Below, in pieces: positions 38,180 to 48,107 of a DNA stretch of 64,000 nt. Made by a program: the position numbers and the translations under genes. Numbering within the stretch: position 1 is the stretch's first letter; each line of letters starts with the position of its first letter. Source of the stretch: Flagellimonas alvinocaridis (GTDB taxonomy: Bacteria; Bacteroidota; Bacteroidia; Flavobacteriales; Flavobacteriaceae). The notes beneath the pieces were generated by a model, which saw only the letters and a program-made list of their open reading frames with translations, ran no database searches and was not told where the DNA came from. The stretch covers positions 900,263 through 964,262 of the forward strand of contig NZ_SNTZ01000001.1 of assembly GCF_004916895.1 (NCBI RefSeq). The letters are read 5' to 3'.

Positions 38180-38318
38180 CCACTTTTTTTCGCCACTTTT
38201 TAGAAAAGGTTAGCCCCATGTAAAAAAAATGTAATTGTTGCCTTCTTGTTTCCGCAGTTTTAGGGATTTGTTTCCTTTTTGTTTCCCTTTAATTTAAATC
38301 TTAATGGGTTGATATACA

Positions 38319-38326
38319 TAGTTTTG
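38319..38326 (+). promoter_or_regulatory. -7 element for TonB receptor-phytase unit
   Basis: TAGTTTTG, exact TAnnTTTG, 24 bases before the receptor ATG. Confidence 0.6.
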
Positions 38327-38350
38327 GAATGCATACTAACGTAAACCAAA

Positions 38351-41254
38351 ATGAAATCAATGAACTTGAAAAAACTACTTTTTGTAACGCTTTTTTTGAT
38401 GCTTGGTCTCCTAAACGCCCAAGCACAAACAGGCAATATACAAGGAACCATTACCGATGAGAACGGCATTTACGTTCCTGGGGCGAATGTATATATTGAA
38501 TCCCTGTCCAAGGGAGCTATCACCGACTTTGACGGAAGATTTACCTTGGTGGGAATCGCAGCGGGGACCTATACCCTGAATATTTCTTACTTGGGCTATG
38601 CCGATGTGGAGCAGGAAGTTACTGTTTCCAACGGACAAACTACCGCGGTGAGTATTGTCCTCAATCCTTCCAATGTGAAATTGGATGAAGTTCAGGTAAG
38701 TGCCTATGGACTTAGTGGGCAGGCGAAAGCCCTGAATACCCAAAAAACCAATTTAAACATAACCAATGTGGTCTCCACGGACCAAATTGGAAAATTCCCA
38801 GATGCCAATATTGGAGATGCCGTTAAACGGATTCCTGGAATCACCATGCAGGTGGACCAAGGGGAGGCCCGTAACATTATTGTTCGAGGTCTGTCGCCCC
38901 AACTAAACTCCGTGACCTTGAATGGTAGCCGGATTCCTTCCGCGGAAGCAGATAACCGAAACATTCAAATGGACTTGATCCCTTCGGATATGATTCAGAC
39001 TATTGAGGTGAACAAGGCCGTTACCCCAGATATGGATGCCGATGCCTTGGGAAGTTCCGTGAACTTGGTTACCCGTACTGCACCCCAAGGATTTCGGGTT
39101 TCGGCCACGGCGGGATCGGGAGTCAACTTTATTACCGATAAAAGAATTTGGAACGGGTCTATCTTGGTGGGAGACCGTACCAACAACGGAAAATTCGGGT
39201 ACATGTTTTCTGCCACCATCAACGACAATGATTTTGGTTCAGATGACATTGAAGCTGAATGGACGGATGAGTTTGAATACAACACCGGGGAAGAAGATGA
39301 AGAAGGAGAGCCCATTTTGGAGGAAGTGGATGTAGATCCCTACACCAATGTAACCGAGCAGCGCACTTATTTGGTACAACGGGTGAGAAGGAGTTTTGCT
39401 GCCAATTTTGATTTTCAAATCAACTCAGGAAACAATATTTTCTTGAAAACTATGTACAACTGGAGGGATGATCGTGAGAACCGTTTCCGATTGGAGCAGG
39501 AAATCTTGGATGGAGAGGATATTGAAGTTGGGGATTTCACGGTTTCCAGTGGAAGGCTTACCCGTTTCCCTGCAGAAATCAAAAGACAGACCAAAGGTGG
39601 TGTTGCCGGTGGGCGTAACAAGAACAGACGTTTGGAGGATCAGCGGATGCAAAATTATACCCTTGGAGGTAACCATTTGTTGGGATCTTTGAAGATGGAT
39701 TGGATGGGGTCTTATGCCAAGGCTTCAGAAGAACGTTTGAACGAGCGTTACGCGGAGTACGAATCCGAATATATCGTGAACAACGATAACAGCAACCCTA
39801 GATATCCTATCATGACTGCTGCCAATGCTTCCGATTTTAACGATTTGGGCAACTTTGAGTTTGGTGAGATCACCAACGAAAATCAATATACCGAAGAAGA
39901 AGACATGAACTTCTTTGTCAATTTTGAATTGCCCGCCAATATTTTTGGCCAAGGGGATGGATCTATGAAGTTTGGTGCAAGGGGTAGGTTCAAGACCAAG
40001 GAAAGAAACAATGATTTCTTTGAATACGATTTGGAGGACGACTTTCCAACCTTGTTGGATGTCCCCACTAAAGATTATACCGATCCAGAGTATTTGGCAG
40101 GTGAAAAATACCAGGCAGGTAACTTTGCCAGTGCGGAATGGATAGGCTCTTTAAACCTGAACAGTTCCAATGGTGAAGCCGTTCCCGATGAATTTTTGCC
40201 GGGCAATTTTAAAGTGAAGGAAAATGTGTTTGGGGCCTATGCCATGATGAACCAAAGACTTTCCGATAAATTGAGCGTGTTGGCCGGTGTTAGGGTAGAG
40301 AGTACCAAATTGGAATCTGATGGTAACCGGGTCATCTACATTGAGGAAGATGAGGATGCCGGTATTGAAGAGGGCATTGAAGTGGAAAAGGTTTCGGATG
40401 AAAACACCTATACCAATGTGTTACCGGGCGTTCATTTTAAATATGATGTAACCAATAATACCATTCTAAGGTTTGCATGGACCAATACCTTGGCTAGACC
40501 CAACTATGTTGATTTGATCCCAAGGGCCGAAATTGTGAACGAAGATGCAGAAGTCATTGTTGGAAATCCAGAGTTGGATCCCACAACGTCTATGAACTTT
40601 GATTTGAATGCCGAGCATTATTTTCAGAGCGTTGGAATTATTTCGGGCGGGCTTTTTTATAAAAGGATAAATGACTTTATATACACTTTCATTACGGAAT
40701 CTGAGGATGATACCTTTGGTGCTGGAACCACAGGGTACGATATTTTCCAACCCTTGAACGGGGATTCTGCATCCATTTTTGGAGCTGAGGTATCTTTCCA
40801 GAGACAATTGGATTTCTTGCCCGGGTTTGCACGTAATTTCAGCATTTATTTAAACTATACCTACTTGACCTCAAGTGCTGATGGTATCCGTAACGAAGAT
40901 GGGGACGAACGTACCGATTTGGATTTACCCAACACCGCTCCGAACATGTTCAACGGTTCATTAGGGTATGCCGATAAACGTTTTAGCGCCAGATTGTCCG
41001 CTAATTTTTCGGATTCGTATGTGGATGAAATTGGGGGAAATGCTTTTGAGGACAGGTATTATGATACCCAGTTTTTCTTGGATTTCAATGCCAGCTATGC
41101 CATCAATAAAAACCTAAGGATCTATACCGATGTAAACAACATCACCAATCAACCCCTGCGTTATTTCCAAAGTGTAAAGGACCGTACGCAGCAAGCGGAG
41201 TTCTATGATATCCGTTTCACTTTCGGGTTGAAGTACGATTTGTTCAAAAAGTAA
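38351..41254 (+). CDS. TonB-dependent receptor linked to phytase
   Basis: 967 residues. Signal peptide (ending LNAQAQ), CarboxypepD_reg-like domain (about 27-110; IQGTITDENGIYVPGANVYI; AITDFDGRFTLVGIAAGTYT), plug domain (ISTDQIGKFPDANIGDAVKR-like segment; NIIVRGLSPQLNSVTLNGSR), and a long barrel with acidic loops (for example the run of Glu/Asp at about 315-330 and 665-680). The second ATG (38360) is an alternative start. Paired with a secreted beta-propeller phytase and a membrane regulator, it likely imports inositol phosphates or a phytate product. Confidence 0.92.
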   Translation: MKSMNLKKLLFVTLFLMLGLLNAQAQTGNIQGTITDENGIYVPGANVYIESLSKGAITDFDGRFTLVGIAAGTYTLNISYLGYADVEQEVTVSNGQTTAVSIVLNPSNVKLDEVQVSAYGLSGQAKALNTQKTNLNITNVVSTDQIGKFPDANIGDAVKRIPGITMQVDQGEARNIIVRGLSPQLNSVTLNGSRIPSAEADNRNIQMDLIPSDMIQTIEVNKAVTPDMDADALGSSVNLVTRTAPQGFRVSATAGSGVNFITDKRIWNGSILVGDRTNNGKFGYMFSATINDNDFGSDDIEAEWTDEFEYNTGEEDEEGEPILEEVDVDPYTNVTEQRTYLVQRVRRSFAANFDFQINSGNNIFLKTMYNWRDDRENRFRLEQEILDGEDIEVGDFTVSSGRLTRFPAEIKRQTKGGVAGGRNKNRRLEDQRMQNYTLGGNHLLGSLKMDWMGSYAKASEERLNERYAEYESEYIVNNDNSNPRYPIMTAANASDFNDLGNFEFGEITNENQYTEEEDMNFFVNFELPANIFGQGDGSMKFGARGRFKTKERNNDFFEYDLEDDFPTLLDVPTKDYTDPEYLAGEKYQAGNFASAEWIGSLNLNSSNGEAVPDEFLPGNFKVKENVFGAYAMMNQRLSDKLSVLAGVRVESTKLESDGNRVIYIEEDEDAGIEEGIEVEKVSDENTYTNVLPGVHFKYDVTNNTILRFAWTNTLARPNYVDLIPRAEIVNEDAEVIVGNPELDPTTSMNFDLNAEHYFQSVGIISGGLFYKRINDFIYTFITESEDDTFGAGTTGYDIFQPLNGDSASIFGAEVSFQRQLDFLPGFARNFSIYLNYTYLTSSADGIRNEDGDERTDLDLPNTAPNMFNGSLGYADKRFSARLSANFSDSYVDEIGGNAFEDRYYDTQFFLDFNASYAINKNLRIYTDVNNITNQPLRYFQSVKDRTQQAEFYDIRFTFGLKYDLFKK

Positions 41255-41287
41255 TTCAGCAGCTAGTATTTTGAACAATGTCATGCC

Positions 41288-41316
41288 GAGTGCCTGCCCT
41301 ATTTGGGCAGGTACTC
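41288..41316. repeat. Hairpin element between receptor and phytase genes
   Basis: GAGTGCCTGCCC TATTT GGGCAGGTACTC: 12-bp stem with one G-U pair, preceded by TGTCATGCC, the start of a common flavobacterial REP-like repeat. No T run, so it is not a clear terminator; it may stabilise the upstream mRNA end. Confidence 0.6.
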
Positions 41317-41347
41317 CAACTGACGAACCCTTTTTAAAACTATTTTT

Positions 41348-42367
41348 ATGAAAAAAATCTATATCCCTTTTATATTGGTGCTAGGCATGGTCTCCTGTAA
41401 AAAAGGGAGTAAGCTTCCAGCCATAGCACCGGACATTATTACTGAAAAGACACCAAATGACACGGATGATCCTGCCATTTGGATCAATCCGGAAGATGCC
41501 TCAAAAAGTATTGTTTTCGGAACCGATAAGGAGACCAATGGAGGCGTTTATGCCTTTGACCTCAATGGAAAGATCATTGAGGAAAAGTCCATCAAAAATA
41601 TCCAAAGACCCAACAATGTGGATGTGGAATATGGCTTTCAATTGAATGATTCCGTTGCCGTGGACATAATTGCTTTCACAGAAAGAGAAAAACAACAAAT
41701 AAGATTGTTTTCCGTACCGGATATGAAGCCGCTGGATGGTGGTGGGTTTCCCGTTTTTGAAGATGAGACTGAGGTGGAACAACGTTTGGCCATGGGCATC
41801 AGTTTGTACAAATCACCAAAAGATTCATCCGTATATGCCATTGTCGGCAGAAAGATAGGACCAAGCGGTTCGTATTTGTACCAATATAAATTGGAATCGG
41901 ATAGCTCAGGAGTTTCAGCCCATTTGGTGCGCAAGTTCGGAAGCTTTACGGGAGGAAAGGAAATTGAGGCCATTGCCGTGGACAACGAAATGGGTTATGT
42001 ATATTATTCCGATGAAGGTGAATGCATTAAAAAATATTACGCAGAACCTAGTATGGGCAATGAGGAATTGGCCTGCTTTGGTGGAGAACACTTTTTGGAA
42101 GATATCGAGGGAATTGCCATTGCAAGGTACCCCAACGGGGAAGTGTATATTATTGTATCTGACCAGCAACGCGGACAATTCAATATCTTTTCCCGGGAAG
42201 ACAACTCCTTCATCAAAGCGGTAAACTTGTCAACCACTGAAACTGATGGCTGCGATGTGGTCACAGTTCCCTTGAACGATACTTTCCCCAATGGTCTTTT
42301 TGCTGCAATGAACGATCAAAAGGACTTCTATTTTTACGATTTGAACAAAGCTTTGGACTTGGAATAA
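41348..42367 (+). CDS. Beta-propeller phytase, lipoprotein
   Basis: 339 residues. Lipoprotein signal (MVSCKKGSK; Cys 17). The family's Ca-binding and phosphate-binding segments are present: TPNDTDDPAIWINPEDASKS near residue 40 (Asp pair), FGTDKETNGGVYAFDLNGK, RPNNVDVEYGF, and EDIEGIAIARYPNGEVYIIV. Hydrolyses phytate stepwise to release phosphate, at the cell surface or in the periplasm. Follows its receptor by 93 bases with a hairpin between, so probably one unit. Confidence 0.92.
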   Translation: MKKIYIPFILVLGMVSCKKGSKLPAIAPDIITEKTPNDTDDPAIWINPEDASKSIVFGTDKETNGGVYAFDLNGKIIEEKSIKNIQRPNNVDVEYGFQLNDSVAVDIIAFTEREKQQIRLFSVPDMKPLDGGGFPVFEDETEVEQRLAMGISLYKSPKDSSVYAIVGRKIGPSGSYLYQYKLESDSSGVSAHLVRKFGSFTGGKEIEAIAVDNEMGYVYYSDEGECIKKYYAEPSMGNEELACFGGEHFLEDIEGIAIARYPNGEVYIIVSDQQRGQFNIFSREDNSFIKAVNLSTTETDGCDVVTVPLNDTFPNGLFAAMNDQKDFYFYDLNKALDLE

Positions 42368-42370
42368 AAT

Positions 42371-43483
42371 TCAAATGGTAAGTTTTCGTTTTCGAGCGGT
42401 AATCTCCCAAGTGTCAATTTTTTCGTTGTTTTCAATCACGGAAACTTCATCGTGGAGGTTGATCGTAGGACAAATGTGGTAGGGGATGCCGTAAAGTACA
42501 TCACCGATGTTTAGGGCATCCCAATCCGCTACCTTGATCACACCGTGCTCCTCACTTTGTGAAAGCAGTTCGTAATCCTCAAGATTGAGGAATTGTATCC
42601 GCTTGTCTATGGGGTTTTCCGCGGCAACGGATTTATGCCCCATATCCACGGTAACAATACCTTCGGTGGGTTTGGAGATAACACGGGTCACCACGAGGGC
42701 CGCGTGCTTAAAGTTTTGCTCCGTTAATTTTTCACCATATCCCCAATCCCACAATACGCAGGTGCCGGGACTGGTGATTCTGTATTCTTGCATGCGGTGC
42801 GAAGTAAAGGAGGGAGTTCCCCCGCAAATCATTCTTAGATTTGGATGTGAATTCTTTAAGGTATCGAAGTAGTCGGTTACAGACTCCAGCCCCTGTTCAA
42901 TTTTTTGATTCCTTTCGGAAAACTCAGGGTCGCGAAGATGCCCGTCGTACACATGGAACCCTTCAAAGTGTAGGCATTTGCATTCATCCAAAAAGGCTAT
43001 CAAGGTATCGAGCTCTTCTCCTATTTTGATTCCGGAGCGATTCATCCCATTATTGATGTCAATATAAACGGGAATGCTCAAACCTTTGACCTTCGCCTTT
43101 TCATTCAACAATTTGGCCGTAGGCACAGCATCAATCAGCGTGGCAAAACGGGTAGTAGGAAAATGGGAGGTCAATTCAAGAAAACGGGCCACTTTGGGCC
43201 CTACCAATTGATGGGCGATCAGCACAAAATCGGCACCCGCCTCTGCGGCAATTTCCGCTTCCGCAATGGTAGAACCTTTAAAATTGGAAATGCCGGCATC
43301 CAATAAACGCTTCATGACCTTGGGCATTTTATTGGTCTTGATGTGGGGCATCAAACGGGTAGCATCCCCACCGACCAAGGAAAGCATTTCTTTGATGTTG
43401 TATTCCAGATGATCTACATACAAGGCAATAGATGGGGAATCAACCGTATCCACATTTTTAATCTCATACCAATTTTGGGCCAT
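42371..43483 (-). CDS. D-threonine-aldolase-like PLP enzyme
   Basis: 370 residues. Alanine racemase-type TIM barrel plus a C-terminal beta domain. The N-terminal PLP lysine is in RLMPHIKTNKMPKVMKRLLD; YIDINNGMNRSGIK and ICGGTPSFTSHRM are barrel strands; a late DMGHKSVAAENP and YGIPYHICPTINLHDEV carry the metal-binding residues typical of D-threonine aldolase and D-serine dehydratase. Which D-amino acid it uses is unclear. Convergent with the phytase gene (three-base gap). Confidence 0.87.
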   Translation of the reverse strand: MAQNWYEIKNVDTVDSPSIALYVDHLEYNIKEMLSLVGGDATRLMPHIKTNKMPKVMKRLLDAGISNFKGSTIAEAEIAAEAGADFVLIAHQLVGPKVARFLELTSHFPTTRFATLIDAVPTAKLLNEKAKVKGLSIPVYIDINNGMNRSGIKIGEELDTLIAFLDECKCLHFEGFHVYDGHLRDPEFSERNQKIEQGLESVTDYFDTLKNSHPNLRMICGGTPSFTSHRMQEYRITSPGTCVLWDWGYGEKLTEQNFKHAALVVTRVISKPTEGIVTVDMGHKSVAAENPIDKRIQFLNLEDYELLSQSEEHGVIKVADWDALNIGDVLYGIPYHICPTINLHDEVSVIENNEKIDTWEITARKRKLTI

Positions 43484-43548
43484 GTTCCGTTCAGTTTGAA
43501 TTGGGAAACAAGGTACTCATTTATGAGTGAAGGAAAATTGAATTCCCC

Positions 43549-45933
43549 CTAGAATTGAAATTTGTATCCAAAGTCTGGAAAGAACCCAATTTGGTCCACG
43601 CGGTCTATATTATTGGTTAATCGATTGTAGCGTTCCACAAAAATGTTCTCATTGGCGGTCACGTTTTGCAAGTCTACATAAAATTGGTGCGAACGTTTTT
43701 TGTTCCTACTGTTTATTTTGAGGCCAAATTTCACATCCCATCTAAAATAAGCATCGTACTGTTGGCTATAGGCCAAGTCTTCCCGTAGAATTTCAAAACC
43801 AGCTTGTTGCGAAGCCTCCAAGTCGACAGGGGTGTAGTATCTGCCCCCTGAGGTGGTAAGTCGTGTATCCACAAACCAGATATTCTTACCAGATGGGCCT
43901 GCCTTAAATTCTTTTCCTGCCAGAAGGTTGACCACATGCCCATTGTTGAAAGGGGTGTTTCGTTCAACACCATCACTTCCTTTGTATTTGCTTTCAAAGA
44001 AAGAACCCGTCAACAAACCATAATATCCCCTACTGAAAAATTTCTCCAAAGTAAGCTCAACCCCTTGGTTATGACCTGTACCTTCGTTGACCAAGGAAAC
44101 CCTATCGTTGTCAAAACCAAAATCGGCTCCTTCGGTAAGCGTAGAATAACTGGAAGGAAAAGGTTCTACCCCTGCCTTGTCAATATCTTGATAATAAATT
44201 TCCACCTTAGCTCTCCAACTGTCGGCCAAACGTGCATCATATCCCAATACATAATGGTTACTTTGGACAAAATCAAGGCTTTTATTGGTCTGTAGCATTT
44301 CTCCGTTCACATTTTCGTTCAGGAACAGAAGCGGTAGCGAAACGGATTGATGGTGTAGCCCATATCCCAAGTTGAAGATATGGTTGTGAAAGGGGGAATA
44401 GTTGATGGCGGCTCGTGGTTCCCATACCCATTGACTGTTGAGGGAACTGTATTGGGCATGTAGACCGGCATTGAAGGTAAGCTTTTCAGTGACTCTAAAC
44501 TGTCCTTGAACATAAGGTTGCCAAAGGGCTATATTTTCATCAATGTCCCTAAAGGTAACCAAATCTGGATCTCCATCAGCATTGTTGTCTGCCTGTTCGG
44601 TGCGATCTAGGAGCAGACTCTGTACATTGAACGCCTCAACAAGAAGGCCGGTCCTAAAGGTAAGCCTATTGTTGAGTTTGGTATTGAACAATGATGACAT
44701 GGTAAAACGGGTTTCCGAATCATCTACGTCGGTATAGCGTATCAATCGCTCTTGGGGAGTGCCCATTTCGATGAAACGGTCTGCCGTGAACTCATTTCCC
44801 GAATAGGACACCGATGCAATGGTTCGTAAAAAAGAGTTTTGACTTAGGCTGAGATTGTACTTTAAACCCAAAACACCAAATCTTGAGTCCACATAGGAGT
44901 TTTCATCTTCTGCGGCGAAAAGATCATCTGGGTCTATATCGTTTCCCAAAAACTCAATATCTGAGGTTCCGAAGATGCCAAAGGCTGAAAGAGTACCGGA
45001 ATTTACGCGGCCAAAATCAATGTTAAAGGAAACATCATTATAATTGGGAGTGGCTGAGGTTCCCCCGGCGCCAATCCCCAAAAGACTTACCAATGAGTAT
45101 CGTGCAGCAATCAGGAACGACCCTTTATTTTTGCCCAAGGGGCCTTCTGCCATGGCCTCCACCCCAGTGAAGATTCCGGTTTGGAGGGTGTATTCATAAT
45201 CATCGGCATTCCCTTTTCTGAACCCAAGGTCGAACACCCCACCAATTGCATTCCCATATTCAGCAGGAAAAGCCGAAGTGATGAAATCGGAGTTTTTAAG
45301 GAGATTGGGGTTTAAAGCCGATACAGGCCCTCCGGTGGTCCCGCTGGTGGAATAGTGATTGGGGCTGGGAATGGGCACTCCCTCCAAACGCCAGAGCAAC
45401 CCTGTGGGCGAGTTCCCCCGGATAACAATGTCGTTCCTGCTATCATCGGGTGCGGAAACGCCGGCAAAGTTGGCGGCCAATCGCCCTACGTCGCTTCGCC
45501 CACCGGAAAATCGGGTGACCTCCTCCACCCCAAATTGTCTGGCGGAAACCGTGGCCAATTTGTTCACGGATTTGTTTTTGGCATCGGTATTGGTCAGGAC
45601 CACTTCTTCCAATTGGTTAAAAGATTCCAGTAATGTAACGGTAATAAAAACATCTTTTCCTGTGGTTACTTCCACATTGGAAACCGTGGTGCTTTCAAAA
45701 CCGATATAGCTTATCCGTAAGGTTTGGCGACCCACAGGCACATTTTCCAAAGAAAATCGACCATCAAGGTCAGTGATGGTCCCGGTGGCCATTTGCATCT
45801 GCAACAATTCAATCGTAGCTCCTTCCATGGGATTTTCAGATTGTTTGTCCAAAACGATGCCTTTGATGGTCCCTGTTTGGGAAAACATTGAAAATCCATA
45901 CAAAAAGAATAGGGCGAGAATGATTTTTTTCAT
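43549..45933 (-). CDS. TonB-dependent receptor, carboxypeptidase-like N-terminus
   Basis: 794 residues. Signal peptide (ending SMFSQ), CarboxypepD_reg-like domain (GTIKGIVLDKQSENPMEGAT; GTITDLDGRFSLENVPVGRQ), plug (RNDIVIRGNSPTGLLWRLEG; AFPAEYGNAIGGVFDLGFRK) and barrel ending PDFGYKFQF. Its promoter region is shared, divergently, with the LytS/LytTR pair at 46171-48020, which may regulate it. No neighbouring enzyme names the substrate. Confidence 0.92.
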   Translation of the reverse strand: MKKIILALFFLYGFSMFSQTGTIKGIVLDKQSENPMEGATIELLQMQMATGTITDLDGRFSLENVPVGRQTLRISYIGFESTTVSNVEVTTGKDVFITVTLLESFNQLEEVVLTNTDAKNKSVNKLATVSARQFGVEEVTRFSGGRSDVGRLAANFAGVSAPDDSRNDIVIRGNSPTGLLWRLEGVPIPSPNHYSTSGTTGGPVSALNPNLLKNSDFITSAFPAEYGNAIGGVFDLGFRKGNADDYEYTLQTGIFTGVEAMAEGPLGKNKGSFLIAARYSLVSLLGIGAGGTSATPNYNDVSFNIDFGRVNSGTLSAFGIFGTSDIEFLGNDIDPDDLFAAEDENSYVDSRFGVLGLKYNLSLSQNSFLRTIASVSYSGNEFTADRFIEMGTPQERLIRYTDVDDSETRFTMSSLFNTKLNNRLTFRTGLLVEAFNVQSLLLDRTEQADNNADGDPDLVTFRDIDENIALWQPYVQGQFRVTEKLTFNAGLHAQYSSLNSQWVWEPRAAINYSPFHNHIFNLGYGLHHQSVSLPLLFLNENVNGEMLQTNKSLDFVQSNHYVLGYDARLADSWRAKVEIYYQDIDKAGVEPFPSSYSTLTEGADFGFDNDRVSLVNEGTGHNQGVELTLEKFFSRGYYGLLTGSFFESKYKGSDGVERNTPFNNGHVVNLLAGKEFKAGPSGKNIWFVDTRLTTSGGRYYTPVDLEASQQAGFEILREDLAYSQQYDAYFRWDVKFGLKINSRNKKRSHQFYVDLQNVTANENIFVERYNRLTNNIDRVDQIGFFPDFGYKFQF

Positions 45934-46002
45934 GACTGGCGTTATTTGATTTTCACCGAAGATGCCTCAAGGTGTTGAAATCAAGAATTCGAGGAATGGT
46001 GA

Positions 46003-46031
46003 ACCGTACTTTAGGCCGTTGTACCGTTCAT
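46003..46031 (+). promoter_or_regulatory. LytTR-like direct repeat in divergent region
   Basis: ACCGTACTT at 46003-46011 and ACCGTTCAT at 46023-46031, 20 bases apart. The second fits the LytTR half-site pattern fully, the first partly. It lies between the receptor (minus strand) and the LytS/LytTR genes (plus strand), where autoregulation would be expected. Confidence 0.4.
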
Positions 46032-46170
46032 CAAAGATTCTGGGATGCCAAAGCCGCTTTTTTTGTGATGAATTTCAGATAAGAAGGGATTGCCTACGGT
46101 TCAATCTGTTATTTGACAGTTGGGTTTTAAGGTTTGCAGTGATTGTTAAGACCTTGCGTATCTTTAACAA

Positions 46171-47262
46171 ATGGTTTTTGGGATGCTCAAAAAGAAAGGG
46201 TTAAAAAAATTTCTGTTCCGTTGGATGGTGGTCAACGTGGTTTTCTTTACCATCAAAGTCACCATGGAGCATGAAGAGGGTGAGCTGCATACCTTTTTTA
46301 CGTCCACGAGCCAGTTCTATTATTGGACCACCTTCCTATTTTTTATGATAACCTGGGAGTTCAATGATCGGTTGATCTATAAAGAACTGAGAAAAGGAGA
46401 ACTCAATCTAAGGAATAGTATCGGTATCTATTTGAAGACCATGGCATTGTTGCTACCCTTGAGTGCCTTGATTTACTATTTGGCCCTTTTCCCCTTAAGA
46501 GAAGTGTTGGACATTCACTGTGAACAACCTTACATCATTGAATTTTGGGGCGACTTTTTTAGAGCTGGATTGATAGGATCTACCGTAGTGTTCATCAACC
46601 TTTTTTATTTTTCCATGAAGCAGAAGGAAGAAATGCAGGAACAGATGGAAAATCTGAAAAGAGAAATGATCGCTTCCAAGTATTCCTCCTTGCGAAGTCA
46701 AATTAGCCCCCATTTTTTGTTCAACAGTTTAAATACGTTGACGTCCTTGATGTATGAGGACCGGGATTTGGCCTCGGACTTTGTAACCCGGTTGGCCTCT
46801 AGTTACCGTTATATTTTGGATAACAAGGAAGAGGATTTGGTAAGTTTGCAAAAAGAGCTCAATTTTTTGGATGCCTATATCTTTATGATGGAGGTACGGC
46901 ACAAGGATGCGATTTCGGTTAAAATGGACATCAAGGTTGCTCCGGAACTCTATCGGATTCCTACCTTGACCTTGCAAATGTTAATAGAAAATGCCCTGAA
47001 GCACAATTGGTATTCCAAGGAAAAACCCTTGCAGATTTCGCTGTCCACGATTGGGAACAGCGCTTTGGCCATCAAGAATACCCTTAGAAAGCGTGATACC
47101 AAAGAGGAAAATACCAAACTTGGTCTGGAAAACATCAAAAAGCGTTATTCGTACTATACCAACAAGGAAGTGTTGATACGTGAGGAGGATGGCCATTTTG
47201 AGGTCATTATTCCACTTCTGGATAAAAAAATAACGGAAATGAACCTAAAAGCCATATCCTAA
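46171..47262 (+). CDS. LytS/YehU-type sensor histidine kinase
   Basis: 363 residues. Four hydrophobic segments in the first 150 residues (about 18-32, 45-60, 90-112, 130-150), then the His_kinase domain whose H-box is LRSQISPHFLFNSLNTLTSL (His in SPHFLFN) and a HATPase_c-like end with LENIKKRYSYYTNKEV. The periplasmic input region is very small, so it may sense the membrane. Two bases separate it from its response regulator. A TATCTTTA sequence just upstream may be its -7 element. Confidence 0.93.
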   Translation: MVFGMLKKKGLKKFLFRWMVVNVVFFTIKVTMEHEEGELHTFFTSTSQFYYWTTFLFFMITWEFNDRLIYKELRKGELNLRNSIGIYLKTMALLLPLSALIYYLALFPLREVLDIHCEQPYIIEFWGDFFRAGLIGSTVVFINLFYFSMKQKEEMQEQMENLKREMIASKYSSLRSQISPHFLFNSLNTLTSLMYEDRDLASDFVTRLASSYRYILDNKEEDLVSLQKELNFLDAYIFMMEVRHKDAISVKMDIKVAPELYRIPTLTLQMLIENALKHNWYSKEKPLQISLSTIGNSALAIKNTLRKRDTKEENTKLGLENIKKRYSYYTNKEVLIREEDGHFEVIIPLLDKKITEMNLKAIS

Positions 47263-47264
47263 AA

Positions 47265-48020
47265 ATGAAGGCGGTCATTGTTGAGGACGAAGAATTTGCC
47301 CTAAAGCGTTTGGCGCAGATGGTTGGGGAATTGGCCCCAGAAATTGAGATTGTGGCCGGACTCAATTCTGTGGAGAGTGGTGCCGATTGGTTCCAGAAAA
47401 ACCAACTTCCCGATTTGGTGTTTTTGGACATCCAACTCAATGATGGGTATGGTTTTGACATCTTGGATGCCATTGAGGACCATCCTCCCGTAATATTTAC
47501 AACGGCCTATAATGAATTTGCCATTCGTGGATTTAAGTACAATGGGGTAGATTATCTGTTAAAACCGATAGTGAAGGGAGACTTGAAGACGGCGCTGGAA
47601 AAATTCAAGAAAAATGTTACCCGTAACGGACATACCACCACAGAAAATCTGGAGCATCTGAAACAACTTTTCCATAAGGAATACAAACATAGGTTCATGG
47701 TAAAGGTGGGGAACCAATTCCGTTCTTTCAACGTGGAGGACATCGCCTATTTTAAATCCCATGAAGGGTTGATATGCCTGTATACGCATTTGGGCCAATC
47801 TTATCCCATTGAATACACCATAGACCAATTGGAGAATATCCTAAACCCTATTCACTTTTTCAGGATCAACCGCAAGTTCATGGTCTCAGTAAAGGCCGTG
47901 GTGGAAATCCATAGCTATTTTAACAGCCGTTTGTTGTTGAAACTTCTTCCAAAGGAAGAAGAGCAGGTAATCGTTTCACGGGAGCGCACCACCAATTTTA
48001 AGAAATGGCTGGATATGTGA
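47265..48020 (+). CDS. LytTR-family response regulator
   Basis: 251 residues. Receiver domain 1-120 with phospho-Asp in LPDLVFLDIQLNDGYGFDIL and the switch Thr/Lys in PPVIFTTAYNEFAIRGFKYN and YLLKPI; C-terminal LytTR DNA-binding domain (about 140-250; HFFRINRKFMVSVKAVVEIH; LLLKLLPKEEEQVIVSRERT). Such regulators bind direct repeats about 21 bases apart. Cotranscribed with the kinase. Confidence 0.95.
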   Translation: MKAVIVEDEEFALKRLAQMVGELAPEIEIVAGLNSVESGADWFQKNQLPDLVFLDIQLNDGYGFDILDAIEDHPPVIFTTAYNEFAIRGFKYNGVDYLLKPIVKGDLKTALEKFKKNVTRNGHTTTENLEHLKQLFHKEYKHRFMVKVGNQFRSFNVEDIAYFKSHEGLICLYTHLGQSYPIEYTIDQLENILNPIHFFRINRKFMVSVKAVVEIHSYFNSRLLLKLLPKEEEQVIVSRERTTNFKKWLDM

Positions 48021-48107
48021 TAATGTTCTGATGTTGAACACAGAACCCCAAGATGGGTTGAAATACTTTTTGTAGCTTTAAGTACATTAACTATAAACCC
48101 ATTTATC

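Noticed and set aside
46003..46031. Proof that the LytTR regulator controls the toxin locus
   Set aside because: Short degenerate motifs 40 kb apart are not evidence enough; kept only as a testable idea.
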